In this document: positions 1 through 10,680 of the stretch, piece by piece
How positions within the stretch are numbered: position 1 is the stretch's first letter
Layout of the letters: every line of letters begins with the position of its first letter
Source of the DNA: Urophycis tenuis
Taxonomy: Eukaryota > Chordata > Actinopteri > Gadiformes > Phycidae
Assembly (NCBI GenBank): GCA_036785325.1
Contig: JAXIVH010000043.1
Span: 1,281,034-1,345,033, forward strand
Direction of reading: 5' to 3'
Length of the DNA stretch: 64,000 nt
The notes under the pieces: generated by a model
What the model was told of the DNA's origin: nothing
The model's input: the letters and a program-made list of their open reading frames with translations, nothing else
Database searches by the model: none
Translations under genes and position numbers: made by a program

Positions 1-240
1 TGTTATTGTACAGTGTAATGGAATGTGGTAGGAATGATTTCCTATATCTGTCCCTTCGACAGCGGAGCTGGAGCAGCCTGTGAGAGAAGGTGCTCCGCTG
101 TCTGACCACTGTTTGATGGAGAGGGTGCTGATCATTGTCAATGATAGATAACAGTTTTTTCAGCATTCTCCTCTCCACCACAGACTCAAAAGATTCCAGC
201 CCGAGACCTAGTACAGAGCCAGCCTTCTTGATGATTTTAT
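1..240. repeat. Probable old interspersed (non-LTR-like) repeat fragment
   Basis: Phrases such as 'gaaggtgctccgctgt', 'cattctcctctccaccaca' and 'acagagccagccttcttgatga' resemble a dispersed teleost repeat I know from many fish introns. The fragment is truncated by the window edge and decays into AT-rich sequence after 240. The family assignment (LINE-derived) is from memory and weak. Confidence 0.35.
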
Positions 241-1684
241 CTAGTAATTGCTAGTAATTTTAGTAATTTTAATAATTTTGCTAGTAATTATTTTGATTTT
301 GTTTTGCTGCTTTGCATAGCTGTTATTTAGTTTTAGTTTTTTGTGGTACATTGGGTAGCACCAGGATCCAGAGATGATATGTGACCCACTCTGGCAAAAT
401 GAGTCACAGTGACCCAAAGCTCAAAATTGACATTTTGGTATCAATGGAAGACGAGAAAATAAGCTTAAAAATGATATCCTCGTCAAAGTCCTATCTTAAA
501 TGGTTGTCTAGACACATCCATTTGAAGTATGGTCACCCACCACCTTATTCCAATGGAAAACCTGAGAAAACATCAGTTTTTTAAACCAGACTGAAGATTA
601 AATGGTTCCAAAATATTTATTTAAATTCATATTTTCAAAAAATAATTGACGAGCTGAAGCCACTCTTGCTGGCCAGCAGCAGAATGCAAATTGGAAACCT
701 CAATCGAGTTCAAAGCTTGAGCTATTTTCTTTTCTTTTGACGACGACATTTTCACACTTCACGCTTTCACACTCTTCACACAAATCACTAACTGTAAATA
801 TGAGCATTTGTTTACATGTTTTCAGCGTTTTGATTGGTTTCTGAGATTTTAACACCATATTTGATCATGACGTTTCAAGGGATACTCAGGAAATCGTTGG
901 AGCCCTAAAGATAAGTTTATCTCTCTTAACTTAAATAGCCATGTAAGTACCTTTACATAATTATCTGGAGTATGAAACTTTGTAAGATGATTTTTGAATA
1001 CCTTTTCTTTCATACAAGGTAAAAAAAAAAATCTATATTTTAAAAGGCCGTATCTCAAATTAGATAGATGGGTCTCATATGGGTGAGAGTGCAGGTAGAG
1101 GACCAGAATGCACCTGGGTGGGCCCATGGTTTTTCACCAGTGCAAGAGAGGCAGCAGGAGCCAAGAGTGGTTCTTTTGTTTGCTTGCTTGCTTGTTTTGG
1201 AGAAATAAATCATGAGAAACAAAGAACTTTGAAGGGACACTGGACTTCTCCGTGCCTGTGTGCTGCTCACCCCCATGGTGCTGCAGTGGCCCAGAGTTGG
1301 GTCGTTTAAGTTTGATTTGATTTTGACAAATGGCCACTACACGTGGTGACAAGCGTCTTGCATTGGGACCAATAGGCACCGGTAGGTACATGTAAATCAA
1401 TGTTCTGTTGGACCACAAGCAAGGCCAACATCTTCACATTCATCCACTTTGGCGCTTAGAGCGTACAGAAGGCCAAACAAGAGAGAACCAGACACATATA
1501 CACAGTACATGAGTTTATCCAGGGTGGATAAACTACACAGTATTCATACTGCTAGCAACTAGCATTGATCCAGAGCAACACAATCACATAAATCTTCCAC
1601 AGCCGCATTATCTTTGGTGACATTCACACTGCTGGAGACCTGGTTGCCCATTCCCGTGCCCCCCCCACTAGACGTCCAGCCTAC
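241..1684. other. ppfia2 intron, downstream of exon at 1685
   Basis: Mostly AT-rich non-coding sequence. About 370-1130 carries phrases ('tggcaaaatgagtcacagtgaccc', split here as tggcaaaatgag and gtcacagtgaccc) that may be an old interspersed element. No exon of the next expected liprin segment was seen, and the short open frames here carry no recognisable protein. Confidence 0.5.
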
Positions 1685-1776
1685 CGTGACAGCGTGGGCT
1701 CCGTGAGGGAGCTGGTTCTCATCCTGAACTGGTCCAGCTCCCCTCGGAGCTTATCAATCTCCTCCGCCAGGTGCGT
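1685..1776 (-). CDS. ppfia2: ppfia2 coding exon 11 of those seen (LAEEIDKLRGELD...)
   Basis: Encodes THLAEEIDKLRGELDQFRMR then TSSLTEPTLS and two bases of an Arg codon. It aligns with ERLAEEIEKLRSELDQLKMR TGSLIEPTIPR of liprin-alpha-2. The acceptor is CCCTGTAG|ACG and the donor is TCACG|GTAGGC, giving 92 bp entering in phase 0 and leaving in phase 2. It is too short to show as a long open frame but is clear from the reverse complement. The next exon (THLDTSAEL-like) should lie left of position 1 and was not seen in 1-1684. Confidence 0.87.
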
Positions 1777-2713
1777 CTACAGGGGAACAGGTACAGGAAG
1801 TAGGAAACAGGAAGGAGGGAACAAGCAGTAAGAAACAGGCCTTGAGAAGCCATCACAGAGATGAGGCCGGTGGTAAAGTTATTCTTTGGAGATAATAATA
1901 GTAATAACCCTCATATTGTTGTTTTTTATGCTTCAATCCAGCCCAAGCTTTGTTGTAAAAATAAGATTAACAATCCATTTCAGTGTTGTATCCCTTTGTG
2001 TTTGTACCCTCAAGTGTGATTGAAACATTTACATATTTATACACATTTAAGGAATCAATTCCAGATGGTAAATTTGAGAAATTAACCAAAAAATCAGCAG
2101 CAATTAAACACCTCGGTTTGCTTCGGGAAAGAGCTTAACTTAAGCTCCCCCCCGCTATGCTACAAAGCTCCTGATAATGGCGGGGAGAGGGGCTGAAGAT
2201 CTTTTTCAGACCAGCTTCGTATTACCAGGCCTGACTTGCACAGTGGGGGGGGGGGGGGGGGGGGGGTGGTTACGGGGGCAGCAGGCAAAGAGAAGTAACT
2301 AATGGCCTGCTCCTCACAGCGGGGGACTCATATCTCCAGTAAACGTTGACAATGAGGCTTAAGCCCGTGATTTTCATCCTCGTCATTTGAAGTGGCTTAA
2401 AATGCAGCATAACTCCCAGAGCAACAGGTCCTTTGGTCTAAACCCACAACGCTGGTTCCAGAACTCTGTTTCAGTCGAAGTGACGCCTGCGCCTTTCAGC
2501 AGAGGCCTGCCAATCCAGCAGCTGCTACACAAATGCACCTTGAACGCCTCCCTCTGGCCTACGTGAGTGGATGGGGTCTGGTGAGACTTGTGACGTGTGT
2601 ACCCCCCCAACACGTTGCCAGTCCTCTAGCGTTGACCGCCAACCTGACCGCTAGACTGGACTGACCGTCGGGCCCCGTCGCGTGCTGTGTGCTGCCAAAG
2701 TCGCACTACTCAC
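1777..2713 (-). other. ppfia2 intron with a 22-base G run
   Basis: Intron between exons ending at 2714 and starting at 1776. It contains a pure run of 22 G at 2245-2266 and otherwise apparently unique sequence. Donor GTGAGT and acceptor TGTAG are both present at its ends. Confidence 0.75.
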
Positions 2714-2776
2714 TTTCTCATGTATGGAGTCCTCGTACTGTTTCCTGTAACCTTCGGAGTCCTGGATCAACAAGTT
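2714..2776 (-). CDS. ppfia2: ppfia2 coding exon 10 of those seen (NLLIQDSEGY...)
   Basis: Encodes 21 residues, NLLIQDSEGYRKQYEDSIHE then K. The acceptor is GTTGCAG|AAC and the donor is GAGAAA|GTGAGT. The length is 63 bp, phase 0-0. Liprin-alpha-2 of mammals has NVLIQESETFRKNLEESLHD here, so this exon is recognisable but more diverged than its neighbours. The length agreement and the flanking exons make the assignment secure. Confidence 0.86.
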
Positions 2777-2969
2777 CTGCAACGGAAAGAGAAGAAGGGC
2801 GATTGAGAAAAAGAGATGTGAATCAAGTGTCGGCCATTTTGTGGCCCTCAAAAGGCGTTCCGCGGGGTCACCGCCCAGGTGGGTCCCCGGGAGGGTCGGG
2901 GTGGGGCCTCGTGTCGTCCCTGGGGTCACGGGGTCTCTCCCCCCCCCGCTGGCCTCCCCACCTCCTCAC

Positions 2970-3101
2970 CTTCTCCTCCAGGGCGGCCATCCTCTCCTTC
3001 AGGTGGAGCTGGAGACGCTCGTTGGACTCAGTGAGCAGCCGGTCCACCGTGTCCGACAGCCGCTTGTTGTGCTCCTCGTTCATCTTCTCGCGCTGTCGAG
3101 C
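2970..3101 (-). CDS. ppfia2: ppfia2 coding exon 9 of those seen (ARQREKMNEE...)
   Basis: Encodes 44 residues: ARQREKMNEEHNKRLSDTVD, RLLTESNERLQLHLKERMAA and LEEK. This is an invariant-looking liprin-alpha signature. The acceptor is CCCCAG|GCT and the donor is GAGAAG|GTGAGG. The length is 132 bp, phase 0-0. RLLTESNERL (T rather than S) matches alpha-2. The intron to the next exon is only 193 bp, the shortest in this set. Confidence 0.94.
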
Positions 3102-3824
3102 CTGGGGTGGGGGGGGATACCGCGCTGTCAGGGCTTAAGTGTGCCAGAAGTGCTCGAACTTCGGCAAGAATGCTGTATGTAATGAAAGGACTACCAGTTG
3201 CATTAGCGTTTGTCTGTCCACGCTGGTTTTGCGGTCACCTACAAACGCTACAGTCGTCCGGGTGGCCAAAGCTTAGCCGCTTGGCGTGCGTTGATTTTCA
3301 GCGTTAGCTTAACGTTTCAAAACCTTTTCTTGAGTCGAGGCTTGATCAGTTCGAGCACCAGAAGTATGAGAATAAGAACTGGGACAGCTGGGCAGTTTCA
3401 GTGCCGTTAAAAGGCATCTTTGACTGTCGACCAATCACAACCTTCAGACTTGTAGCCAATCACATTTGTTACATGTGGCCATAAGTGGTGATATTCAAAT
3501 GTACGAGGATCTTGCAGAAGAATCACTAAAACATTTCCTGTTAGGATACTCCGATGTACCAAAGGGCATGCTGGCGGTCGAGGAAAACATCTGGAGATTT
3601 AGCAGGCAGCGTGACGTGAATCACAACAGGTGGACCATCAGAGTGCAGCGTAGTTTAGAACAGCATTAGCCTAGCAGTGATTTAGCACAGCAGAACATTA
3701 GTTGGGTGATGCCTTAGCTTAGCTTTAGCACAGCATAAGCTTAACCTATCTTTCGCTTGGCACAGCATTAGCTTAGCAGACACTTAGCATAGATTGAGTT
3801 TAGCCTAGCTTCACTGGGACTCAC
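3102..3824 (-). other. ppfia2 intron with degenerate 'ttagcttagca' repeats
   Basis: The 723-bp intron. Its part at 3655-3815 repeats short words (cattagc, cttagct, agcacagca) many times, a decayed tandem array. The rest is unremarkable. Confidence 0.6.
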
Positions 3825-3908
3825 CCTGAGCAGCTCCTGGTTCTTCTCCTCCAGCTGCCCCTCCAGGTGCCTCATGCGCTCCTCGATGCTCCCGTGGCGC
3901 TCCTCCGC
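3825..3908 (-). CDS. ppfia2: ppfia2 coding exon 8 of those seen (AEERHGSIEE...)
   Basis: Encodes 28 residues, AEERHGSIEERMRHLEGQLE then EKNQELLR, continuing the coiled coil (family AEERHGNIEERMRHLEGQLEEKN). The acceptor is CCCCAG|GCG and the donor is CTCAGG|GTGAGT. The length is 84 bp, phase 0-0. MRHLEGQLEE favours alpha-2 over alpha-1/-3, which have LRQMEAQLEE-like forms as I recall. Confidence 0.9.
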
Positions 3909-4419
3909 CTGGGGACACATCACAGGCCAGGAGGGCGGAGGGGGCGGAGGGTGGAGACGGTGACCAGCGGGTTTTACAGCCAGACAGAGCAAGCCAGAGA
4001 GCCTCAACCCCCAAGCAAGGTGATATCGGCCTCCATTTTTAGAGGAGAATAAGTTCAAGCAAAGACCAATGGAAAGGACGGAGCGCACCAAAGGGCAGGA
4101 GGACAGAGAAACGGGGACCAGCGTGGTCAGTGGACCAGCTCCAGCCAGACCCAGCCATGCAGCTGTACCCCCGAACCCCACAAACCTCAAGTAAAAACTA
4201 ACACGATACAAACAAAGTTCACACCAACAGTGGACATTTTCATTTATTTAAGATTCAAAGCTATTATTTTTATTTACTTGTTCATCCTGTTGAGGAGGCC
4301 TGGAATTCGGAATTTGAATGACCATTAGTGACCGCTGCTCACTGCGCGATAAGTCAGCACATGACCATGGAGGTGAATGCATCGTGTGTGTGTCTGTCTG
4401 CGTCGGCCTGTCGGTGTAC
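3909..4419 (-). other. ppfia2 intron, no recognisable element
   Basis: The 511-bp intron between the AEERHG and MEEKN exons. Apart from splice signals, I see no repeat or coding segment. Confidence 0.7.
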
Positions 4420-4554
4420 CTTGGTGAGGGCAGCGATCCTCTGGGCCAGCTCAGCCTCCACCTCGGGGAGGGTCTCCGCCTTCCTTATGGTCTGCTGCAG
4501 CTTCTGCTCAGCCAGCTCCAGACGCTCCTGCAGCTGCCTGTTCTTCTCCTCCAT
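4420..4554 (-). CDS. ppfia2: ppfia2 coding exon 7 of those seen (MEEKNRQLQE...)
   Basis: Encodes 45 residues: MEEKNRQLQERLELAEQKLQ, then QTIRKAETLPEVEAELAQRI and AALTK. This is among the most conserved parts of the coiled coil. The length is 135 bp, phase 0-0. The donor is ACCAAG|GTACAC. The acceptor is GTGTGCAG|ATG, where the usual pyrimidine tract is replaced by about 260 nt of (TG)n. The initial ATG is an internal Met in this family, not a start. Because the exon is a multiple of three, skipping would keep the frame. Confidence 0.93.
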
Positions 4555-4557
4555 CTG

Positions 4558-4820
4558 CACACACACACATACACACACACATGCACGCCACCACACACAT
4601 ACACACACAGACACACACACACACACACGCACACGCACGCCACCACACACATACACGCACACACACACGCACGCACGCACGCACACACACACGCACACGC
4701 ACATGCACGCCCACATGCACGCCATCACACACATACACACACACATGCACACGCACAGACATACACACACACATGCACACACACACACACACACACACAT
4801 ACACACACACACACACACAC
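4558..4820 (+). repeat. (CA)n microsatellite at a splice acceptor
   Basis: About 263 bp of (CA)n with cgc and atg interruptions. On the gene's strand it reads (TG)n and runs straight into the acceptor GCAG at 4555-4557. No CT dinucleotide occurs inside it on the plus strand, so the gene strand has no AG for about 260 nt before the acceptor. Confidence 0.95.
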
Positions 4821-5811
4821 TAAACATAAGATGATAATACAGCGAATCCTCATCCTCTTAAACATCCTTGTCAGAGTGCTGGCCAATTTGCAAGTTCACT
4901 TTAGGTTTAAAGGACAATGAGTCTTTAATCAGTAAGAAAGATTTTTTTACGTGATAAAAATTGTCCATTTGCTCACAACCTAGATTAAGAGGACCCTGAC
5001 TGGATAATCAGGGTTGACCTTAACAGGATGTAAAAGAACCAAACAAACATCTACTTATGTCCCCTTCACACATGCAGTCTATAAATGATGAACATCACTA
5101 GTGGAGGCTGAAAGTAATCCCAGTATTTTACCGGGAACTACGTGTAAAAGAGGCTTTAGTTTTCTAGATTAGTTTTCTAAGAAGAAATACTACCTGACAT
5201 GATGACATCACTAAATCACTGCATGTCATCATGATCTGAAGCTGGGCTGACCGGTACCGGCACCAGGCAGCGCTGACAGTATTCTGAATTCTGGATCGCT
5301 ATGACAACGAGTGTTCTGGGACCACTTGAGCTTCTCCAGCTGAAGTGTTCAGTGTTCATGACAATCTCATTATGAAACGTGCATTTTTAATCTTCACCAA
5401 GCATTAAACAATGCTGTTCTTATCTACGTCCTGTTTGAATTGCAGGTTATTTTGGCTAACCAATCAAAAAAAAAAAAATAAAAACAATCACGTCCATGAT
5501 AATGAACTAAATGCCAACATTCGTTGCTTCTACCTCATCACTACATGTCACTAAATACTGCACTGCACCTTTAAATCTAACAATTGAAAAATAATCCAAG
5601 AGAAAAAATACCTTTTCCTCACCCAATTCCAGCAGAACTACTGAATAAATAACGTCTTCAGATAGTGAAGATATTTCTGCCGTGGATCTGCTAGAACTGT
5701 CTAAGAAGAAGATGTCCCCCTCTATTAGGTAGTGGAGGCTGGCAGCCTCAGCTGAGGCCCAATGAGGACGTGATGAGGATGCCCGGGCGAGGAGGGGCGG
5801 GGCCTACGGAC
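4821..5811 (-). other. ppfia2 intron remainder, unique sequence
   Basis: AT-rich intron. Part of 5040-5160 (cacatgcagtctataaatg, taccgggaactacgtgt) resembles a teleost interspersed family that also appears near 42290-42430. No exon seen. Confidence 0.5.
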
Positions 5812-5958
5812 CTGTCTCAGGAAGGCCTCCTTATTGGCCAGCTCGTTCTCCAGCTTGTCACTGATGTCGTGCAGCGAGGTGGACTCCCGCTGGGCACTGA
5901 GGTAACGCTTCTCCAGAGTCACGATGCGTTCCTCCATGTCCTCCTTCTGACACATGGC
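5812..5958 (-). CDS. ppfia2: ppfia2 coding exon 6 of those seen (AMCQKEDMEE...)
   Basis: Encodes 49 residues: AMCQKEDMEERIVTLEKRYL, then SAQRESTSLHDISDKLENEL and ANKEAFLRQ. This is core coiled coil; LSAQREST supports the alpha-2 paralogue (LAAQREAT in others). The length is 147 bp, phase 0-0, with donor AGACAG|GTCCGT. The acceptor CAG directly follows a run of 21 C (minus strand) and a long (CT)n tract, an exceptional polypyrimidine tract. Family members usually read AMAQKEDMEE, so the M-C in place of M-A is a small substitution. Confidence 0.92.
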
Positions 5959-5960
5959 CT

Positions 5961-5978
5961 GGGGGGGGGGGGGGGGGG

Positions 5979-6023
<45 letters not shown>

Positions 6024-6071
6024 AGACGGAGAGAGTCATAGAGAGAGAGAAGAGCGGAGGAGAGAAAGAGC

Positions 6072-6120
<49 letters not shown>
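5961..6120 (+). repeat. G21 run plus (GA)n, polypyrimidine tract of an acceptor
   Basis: 21 G (5961-5981) followed by about 140 bp of (GA)n with small interruptions. On the gene strand it is (CT)n then C21, leading directly into CAG|GCC of the exon starting at 5958. The gene strand is AG-free back to about 6146. Confidence 0.95.
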
Positions 6121-6121
<1 letters not shown>

Positions 6122-6652
6122 CCAATTAAAATAAGGATGCCACACTGACTAACTCTTAAAAATGAAATAAAAACAGAAGTTATATCATGACAAAGAACGT
6201 CATTTGCGGTATAACTAGGTGTGTGTGGGTTTGTAAAAGAGTCAAATGCATATGTTGCATATGATGTATGGAATGTATGCATAGTTAGGGCAGCTCTGAC
6301 AGTGAGACACTGGCCGTCCTACTCATTCATACAGAACCATGGCTTGGGCTTGGTTGCCGTGGGCAACCCCTCCGAGGGCTGTCCGACACTTCCTCGATCA
6401 TATCATGCTGCCCCACCCGGTTGTGAAACCGCCACGCCAGTGAGCGCACTTGGGGCAAGTGCACACACACACACACACACACACACGGTGTGCATTCACA
6501 CACACACATACATACTGTATTGCAGTCTCATGAACTCGTGCACGCAGACACACAGCAGAAACAGAAAAATGCAAATGTGGAGCACACAGCAGGCCACAGT
6601 CTACTGCCTCTGACCACAGCCGTCGATAGTCACTCCAGCCAGGGAGCCATCG

Positions 6653-6704
<52 letters not shown>

Positions 6705-6942
6705 CTCTCTTGCCTACTTGGCCTTTCTATCTCTTTCACTTTCGGTCAATCAAGACACACACATGCACACGCACACACACACACAAAGAACGACATGACC
6801 ACTGACCTGACAACACACACACACACACTGCTTCCTCTGAATGTGTACAAAGACATGTATAGTCTCTACACGTGTGTGTGTGTGTGTGTGCATAGTGTAT
6901 GACTCTATGTCTCTCTATGTCTACGTGCTCCTCTGTCCCCAC
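6121..6942 (-). other. ppfia2 intron rich in short CA/GT tracts
   Basis: Holds (CA)n at about 6460-6487 and 6654-6701, mixed CA at 6753-6832 and (GT)n at 6870-6890, all within the intron between the exons starting at 7164 and 5958. No other element recognised. Confidence 0.75.
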
Positions 6943-7164
6943 CTCTTTGATGTCCCGCTGGTACTTGTGGTTCATCTCCTCCGACTTGATGAGGTCCTTG
7001 CGGGCCGTCTCCAGCTCCAGCTCCACCTCCGACACGCGGGACGACAGCAGGGACATGCGCTCCTTCATCTGGGCCAGCTCGTAGTTCTGCTTCTCCAGCA
7101 GCTCCTGGAGCTCCGCCACCTGGCTGGCCTCGTGGCCCGAGTCCAGGGAGCCGTTGGACAGACG
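6943..7164 (-). CDS. ppfia2: ppfia2 coding exon 5 of those seen (RLSNGSLDSG...)
   Basis: Encodes 74 residues, RLSNGSLDSGHEASQVAELQ to ...KSEEMNHKYQRDIKE. A serine-rich start (possible phosphorylation region) is followed by a long coiled coil containing LEKQNYELAQMKERM and ETARKDLIKSEEMN. The length is 222 bp, phase 0-0. The donor is AAAGAG|GTGGGG. The acceptor is a NAGNAG pair (CAGCAG before CGT). Using the outer AG would add one glutamine, while the inner AG gives the family-typical start at R. The upstream tract is C/T only. Confidence 0.91.
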
Positions 7165-9375
7165 CTGCTGGGGGGGGGAGAGGGGGGAGAGGGGGGAGAG
7201 GGCGGTGGGGATGGATGGAACATCACGTTTAATGAGCAGAGTGCCTGGGGGACACGGGAAAACCATCAACCTTTTTGACACAGACTGGAATCTGGAATAC
7301 TGGAATCTAACAACGCAGTTATGTTAGCGGTGCGTTAGCACCAGCCCAGCCGGCCGGTTAGCTGGTTCTAACAAAATGTGAGCTTCCTCTTCCGTCTCGC
7401 TCCCCTGCTGAGAACTAACCCCCCCCGCTGTCTGTGATCAATAGTCCATCAGAGCAGCAGAGGAAACCACACTCTAACACTAGCCCACTGGTGCTGGAGC
7501 CTTCTGAAATAGGTCGTTCTCATTACAGAGCAGTAAGCTGCAGCTCTCAAATAACATCCTAGCTCTACAGCTGCAGCTCACAGAATATGGACATGATGAA
7601 GAGTTTTTGGATTTATAGTTTATGGTTACGAACGGCACAGGATTTATTGACTTAACGAAGACGATCGCTTTTGGTAGACTGGCCTGCCCTCGTCCACATC
7701 TTTAAATGGTGCTGATTCAGGATATAAGAGCCATCAGTTGACTTTAACCTGCTGGAAATGCCGCAGCCCTCTGTCAGTTATCCGTGAGGGGGAAATAAAA
7801 CACACATTAACACACAAAGTGTTTGTTGGCAGCCGCTGAGAACTGTACTCGACCTCCTAGGCTTAAAGCACGGCGTAAAGGGTCAAAGTTGAAAATTGCG
7901 CACATCTTAGGGCAGCTTGCATTCAGAACGTGTGTGTATCATAGGGAGAAGCCATCGCAGCAATGGTGACTTGTTTCCTTCCAGGTGCCTCCCTGGTGTA
8001 TACTTCAGTCACCATACAGTTAAACTGTGAAACGTGAGGAAGGATGTATTTCAAAGAGTTCTCGACAGCCCGGATGCGTTAGGGAGAGAAAAGTAATGAT
8101 GCCAGACTTGCAAAGCCTCCCTGACTCTTCTTCCGTTCAGTCGGTGGGAACCGCGCGTGATGCATAATTCAGCACGGGCCGCTGTCTGTCACGCCTCCCT
8201 CAGCCGGCTCAGACCGGTGTTCAGACCGGCCCTCAGACCGGCGTTTTGACCACCAACCACTGTGGACCCATACGGTGGACAGCCGATACTGTCTTGTCAA
8301 GGTTGGACATTTGCGACAATCAAAAGGTGATTCTATATAACTTTTAAACAAACATATTTAAACAAACGCACTTACATAACACAAGTATTCAAGAAACCTC
8401 ATCTAGATGAGTTGTGTGGACATCAGAATCCTGTCACCATTAATATTTTCTGCATTTCCCCCATATTTTGGTCATATCCGATCCCCTCCATATTAGGTGT
8501 ATAGTGCATTTATTGATTTTCCAATCACTTTGGAAGAAAAACAGATAGAATGACAGCTATGGTAACAGGTATTACCCGAAACAGGATAGGATCGGATACG
8601 GTGTATCTACGAAAGAAAATCTATGCGCATACAAATCATTAGATTAGGACTCAAATCTACCCTTTTACAGACTGGGGTCCACAACAGTTGCCCTGCAGGC
8701 AACACCCTGGTGACCAGGAGGCTGCAGTGGGGGGGGGGGGGGGGGGGGGACTCAGCACACTCAGGGTTTAATCTCTAGAACAACACAACCCCACTGGATC
8801 AGCGCTCTCAGTGGCAGCCAATCCATTGGTCCCCTCTACTCATCTACTCTCTAGCTCTCCCTGCCCTGTTTCAATTGATCCGCCCATCATGGCTGGAAGG
8901 AGCGCAGGACGCTGTGTGCATGCTAAGGACTTTGGTTTGACCTAGAAGTGCCTTTGGGGTTTCAGGGGGCTGCAGCGGTGAGGGTGGGCAGTGCTGGTCT
9001 CTTCAGCAGGGGCTTGTTACTGTGGGTGGGCAGCTTCAGGTCACAGGCCAGTAGCTTCTGGGACCGAGTGTCCAAAACAACAAAAAACTAGAGCGAGAAA
9101 CACTGTTCATCCATGTTTAAACATCCTCCCATCCATTGCATGTCATTACTAATGGTCTCATGAGCACAGGTCACCGGGATAAATCTATTCGCTAACTCTA
9201 TGCTAACTCTATAAAGTACTGAGTCGGCCTACATGTGTCAAACCGGTCGTCGTCAACCTTATTCAGCCCGTGACCCCATTCGAGGTCTTCAAGCTGCCGA
9301 GTCAGCCAACTCCTGAGGCCCTCATATGCATATCAGGCAGGCGACCCAGAGGTGGGAAACACACTGAGATGGTGA
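7165..9375 (-). other. ppfia2 intron, mostly unique, with a G21 run
   Basis: C/T-only acceptor tract (gene strand) at 7165-7202. A pure run of 21 G is at 8729-8749. 'cagaccgg' is repeated near 8210-8240. No exon or recognisable transposon seen. Confidence 0.65.
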
Positions 9376-9565
9376 GTGACAGGGGACGGAGGGGGGAGGA
9401 GGAGGAGGTCGCAGACCAACAGGAGGAGGAGGAGCATAAGACGCAGAAGGAGAAGGGGAGAAGGAGAACCGGAGGAGGAGAAAGGGGGAGAGGATGACCA
9501 CCAGGAGGAGGAGAAAGGGGGAGAGGAGGATGGCCACCGGGAGGAGGAGAAAGGGGGAGAGGACC
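9376..9565 (+). repeat. Purine-rich imperfect repeats beside a splice donor
   Basis: GGAGGAGGAGAAAGGGGGAGA-type units (about 30 bp, the last three well preserved at 9473-9565) end 3 bp from the GT donor at 9567-9568. On the gene strand this is a C/T-rich start of the intron. Confidence 0.8.
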
Positions 9566-9568
9566 CAC

Positions 9569-9676
9569 CTTTCCATGGATCTTCTGCTGAGCTTCAGTTC
9601 CATCCAGGATGTCATCACCGTCCCCAGACGCCACCTTCCTCTGGATGTGGGCGTTCTGCTCCCTTAAGGCCACGAT
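9569..9676 (-). CDS. ppfia2: ppfia2 coding exon 4 of those seen (IVALREQNAH...)
   Basis: Encodes 36 residues: IVALREQNAHIQRKVAS, then an acidic linker GDGDDILDGTEAQQKIHGK. The acceptor is TCTCAG|ATC and the donor is GGAAAG|GTGGGT. The length is 108 bp, phase 0-0. This is the variable, weakly helical interruption of the coiled coil. By memory the mammalian liprin-alpha-2 exon is about three codons longer here, so length variation in this linker is expected. Immediately 3' of the donor on the minus strand is a pyrimidine-rich tract made of imperfect repeats (9376-9565). Confidence 0.86.
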
Positions 9677-10432
9677 CTGAGAGGAGACGACAGCACAGGC
9701 AGGTTTGGAACAGAGTGGTTCACATGCAAGACACACAACAGATCAGAACCAATCAGCAGATATACATGTAGATACAGAGAGGCAGGAATATGGGGTTAAG
9801 TATACAATAGACAAGTAAAATAATACTTCCATATTTCTTTTGTACCATAACCAAGTTCCATGTATATTTCTGTATTCTACCGAGAAGCATAGGTTGGAAA
9901 AAAGATGTGTATGTATGTACATGTATGTATACAGTATGTGTGTGTACCCTCCCCCCACATGGTCCTCTCTTGTCTATCTTACCTTATTGACTTTAAGGCT
10001 CAGGTCATGTTTGTGTACTGAGCAATGGGAGCTGAGGAGGCTTTCCTCTCCAGACATAACTTTGTTGTTATGAACAACAAACGTGTGTATCATGCATCAT
10101 CGCTGCTTGTAATATCCATCTAATCCCCCCAACACACACACACACACACACACACAAGGTTTGTAATACAGTCCTACTTGGAAAACCCGAAGCGTTTAAC
10201 CACATCAGTTTCATTAAACCACCAGAAGTGTAAAACACCAGAAATGTTTCACACTTTCTACCACGTCTAATTACTGAATGTTTGGAGACGTTGTAAACCT
10301 TGCTAGGAGCCAACCGCAAACACAGCGTCTAAAAGTAACATCGACGTCATTATGCTAAATCAGGCCAAAAGGGATGTTTGCCGCTGAGAAACGAGCTACA
10401 AGGCATGAGTTTAGCAGCTCAACACAGCCTAC

Positions 10433-10680
10433 CTACCAAGACCCCCACCAAGACATCCACCAAGACCCTACCAAGACACACCATGACCCCTACCAAGACC
10501 TCCACCAAGACCCCCACCAAGACCCCCACCATGACACCACCCAGACCCCCACCAAGACCCTACCAAGACATCCACCAAGACCCCAATGAAGACCCACCAA
10601 GACCCACCAAGACCCACCAAGACCCCCACCAAGACACCATCAAGACCCCCACCAAGACCCCCAACTAGACACCCACCGCG
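10433..10680 (+). repeat. Minisatellite of 'accaagaccccc' type
   Basis: About 20 copies of an 11-14 bp unit (accaagacccc with variants accaagacat, accatgac). It is non-coding intron repeat; open frames through it have no independent support. Confidence 0.9.

Noticed and set aside
849..1418. Overlapping short frames as the next liprin exon
   Set aside because: None shows the expected liprin sequence after the EPTLSR junction.
4318..4920. His-Thr-rich frame on the plus strand
   Set aside because: It is the (CA)n microsatellite plus antisense of a ppfia2 exon.
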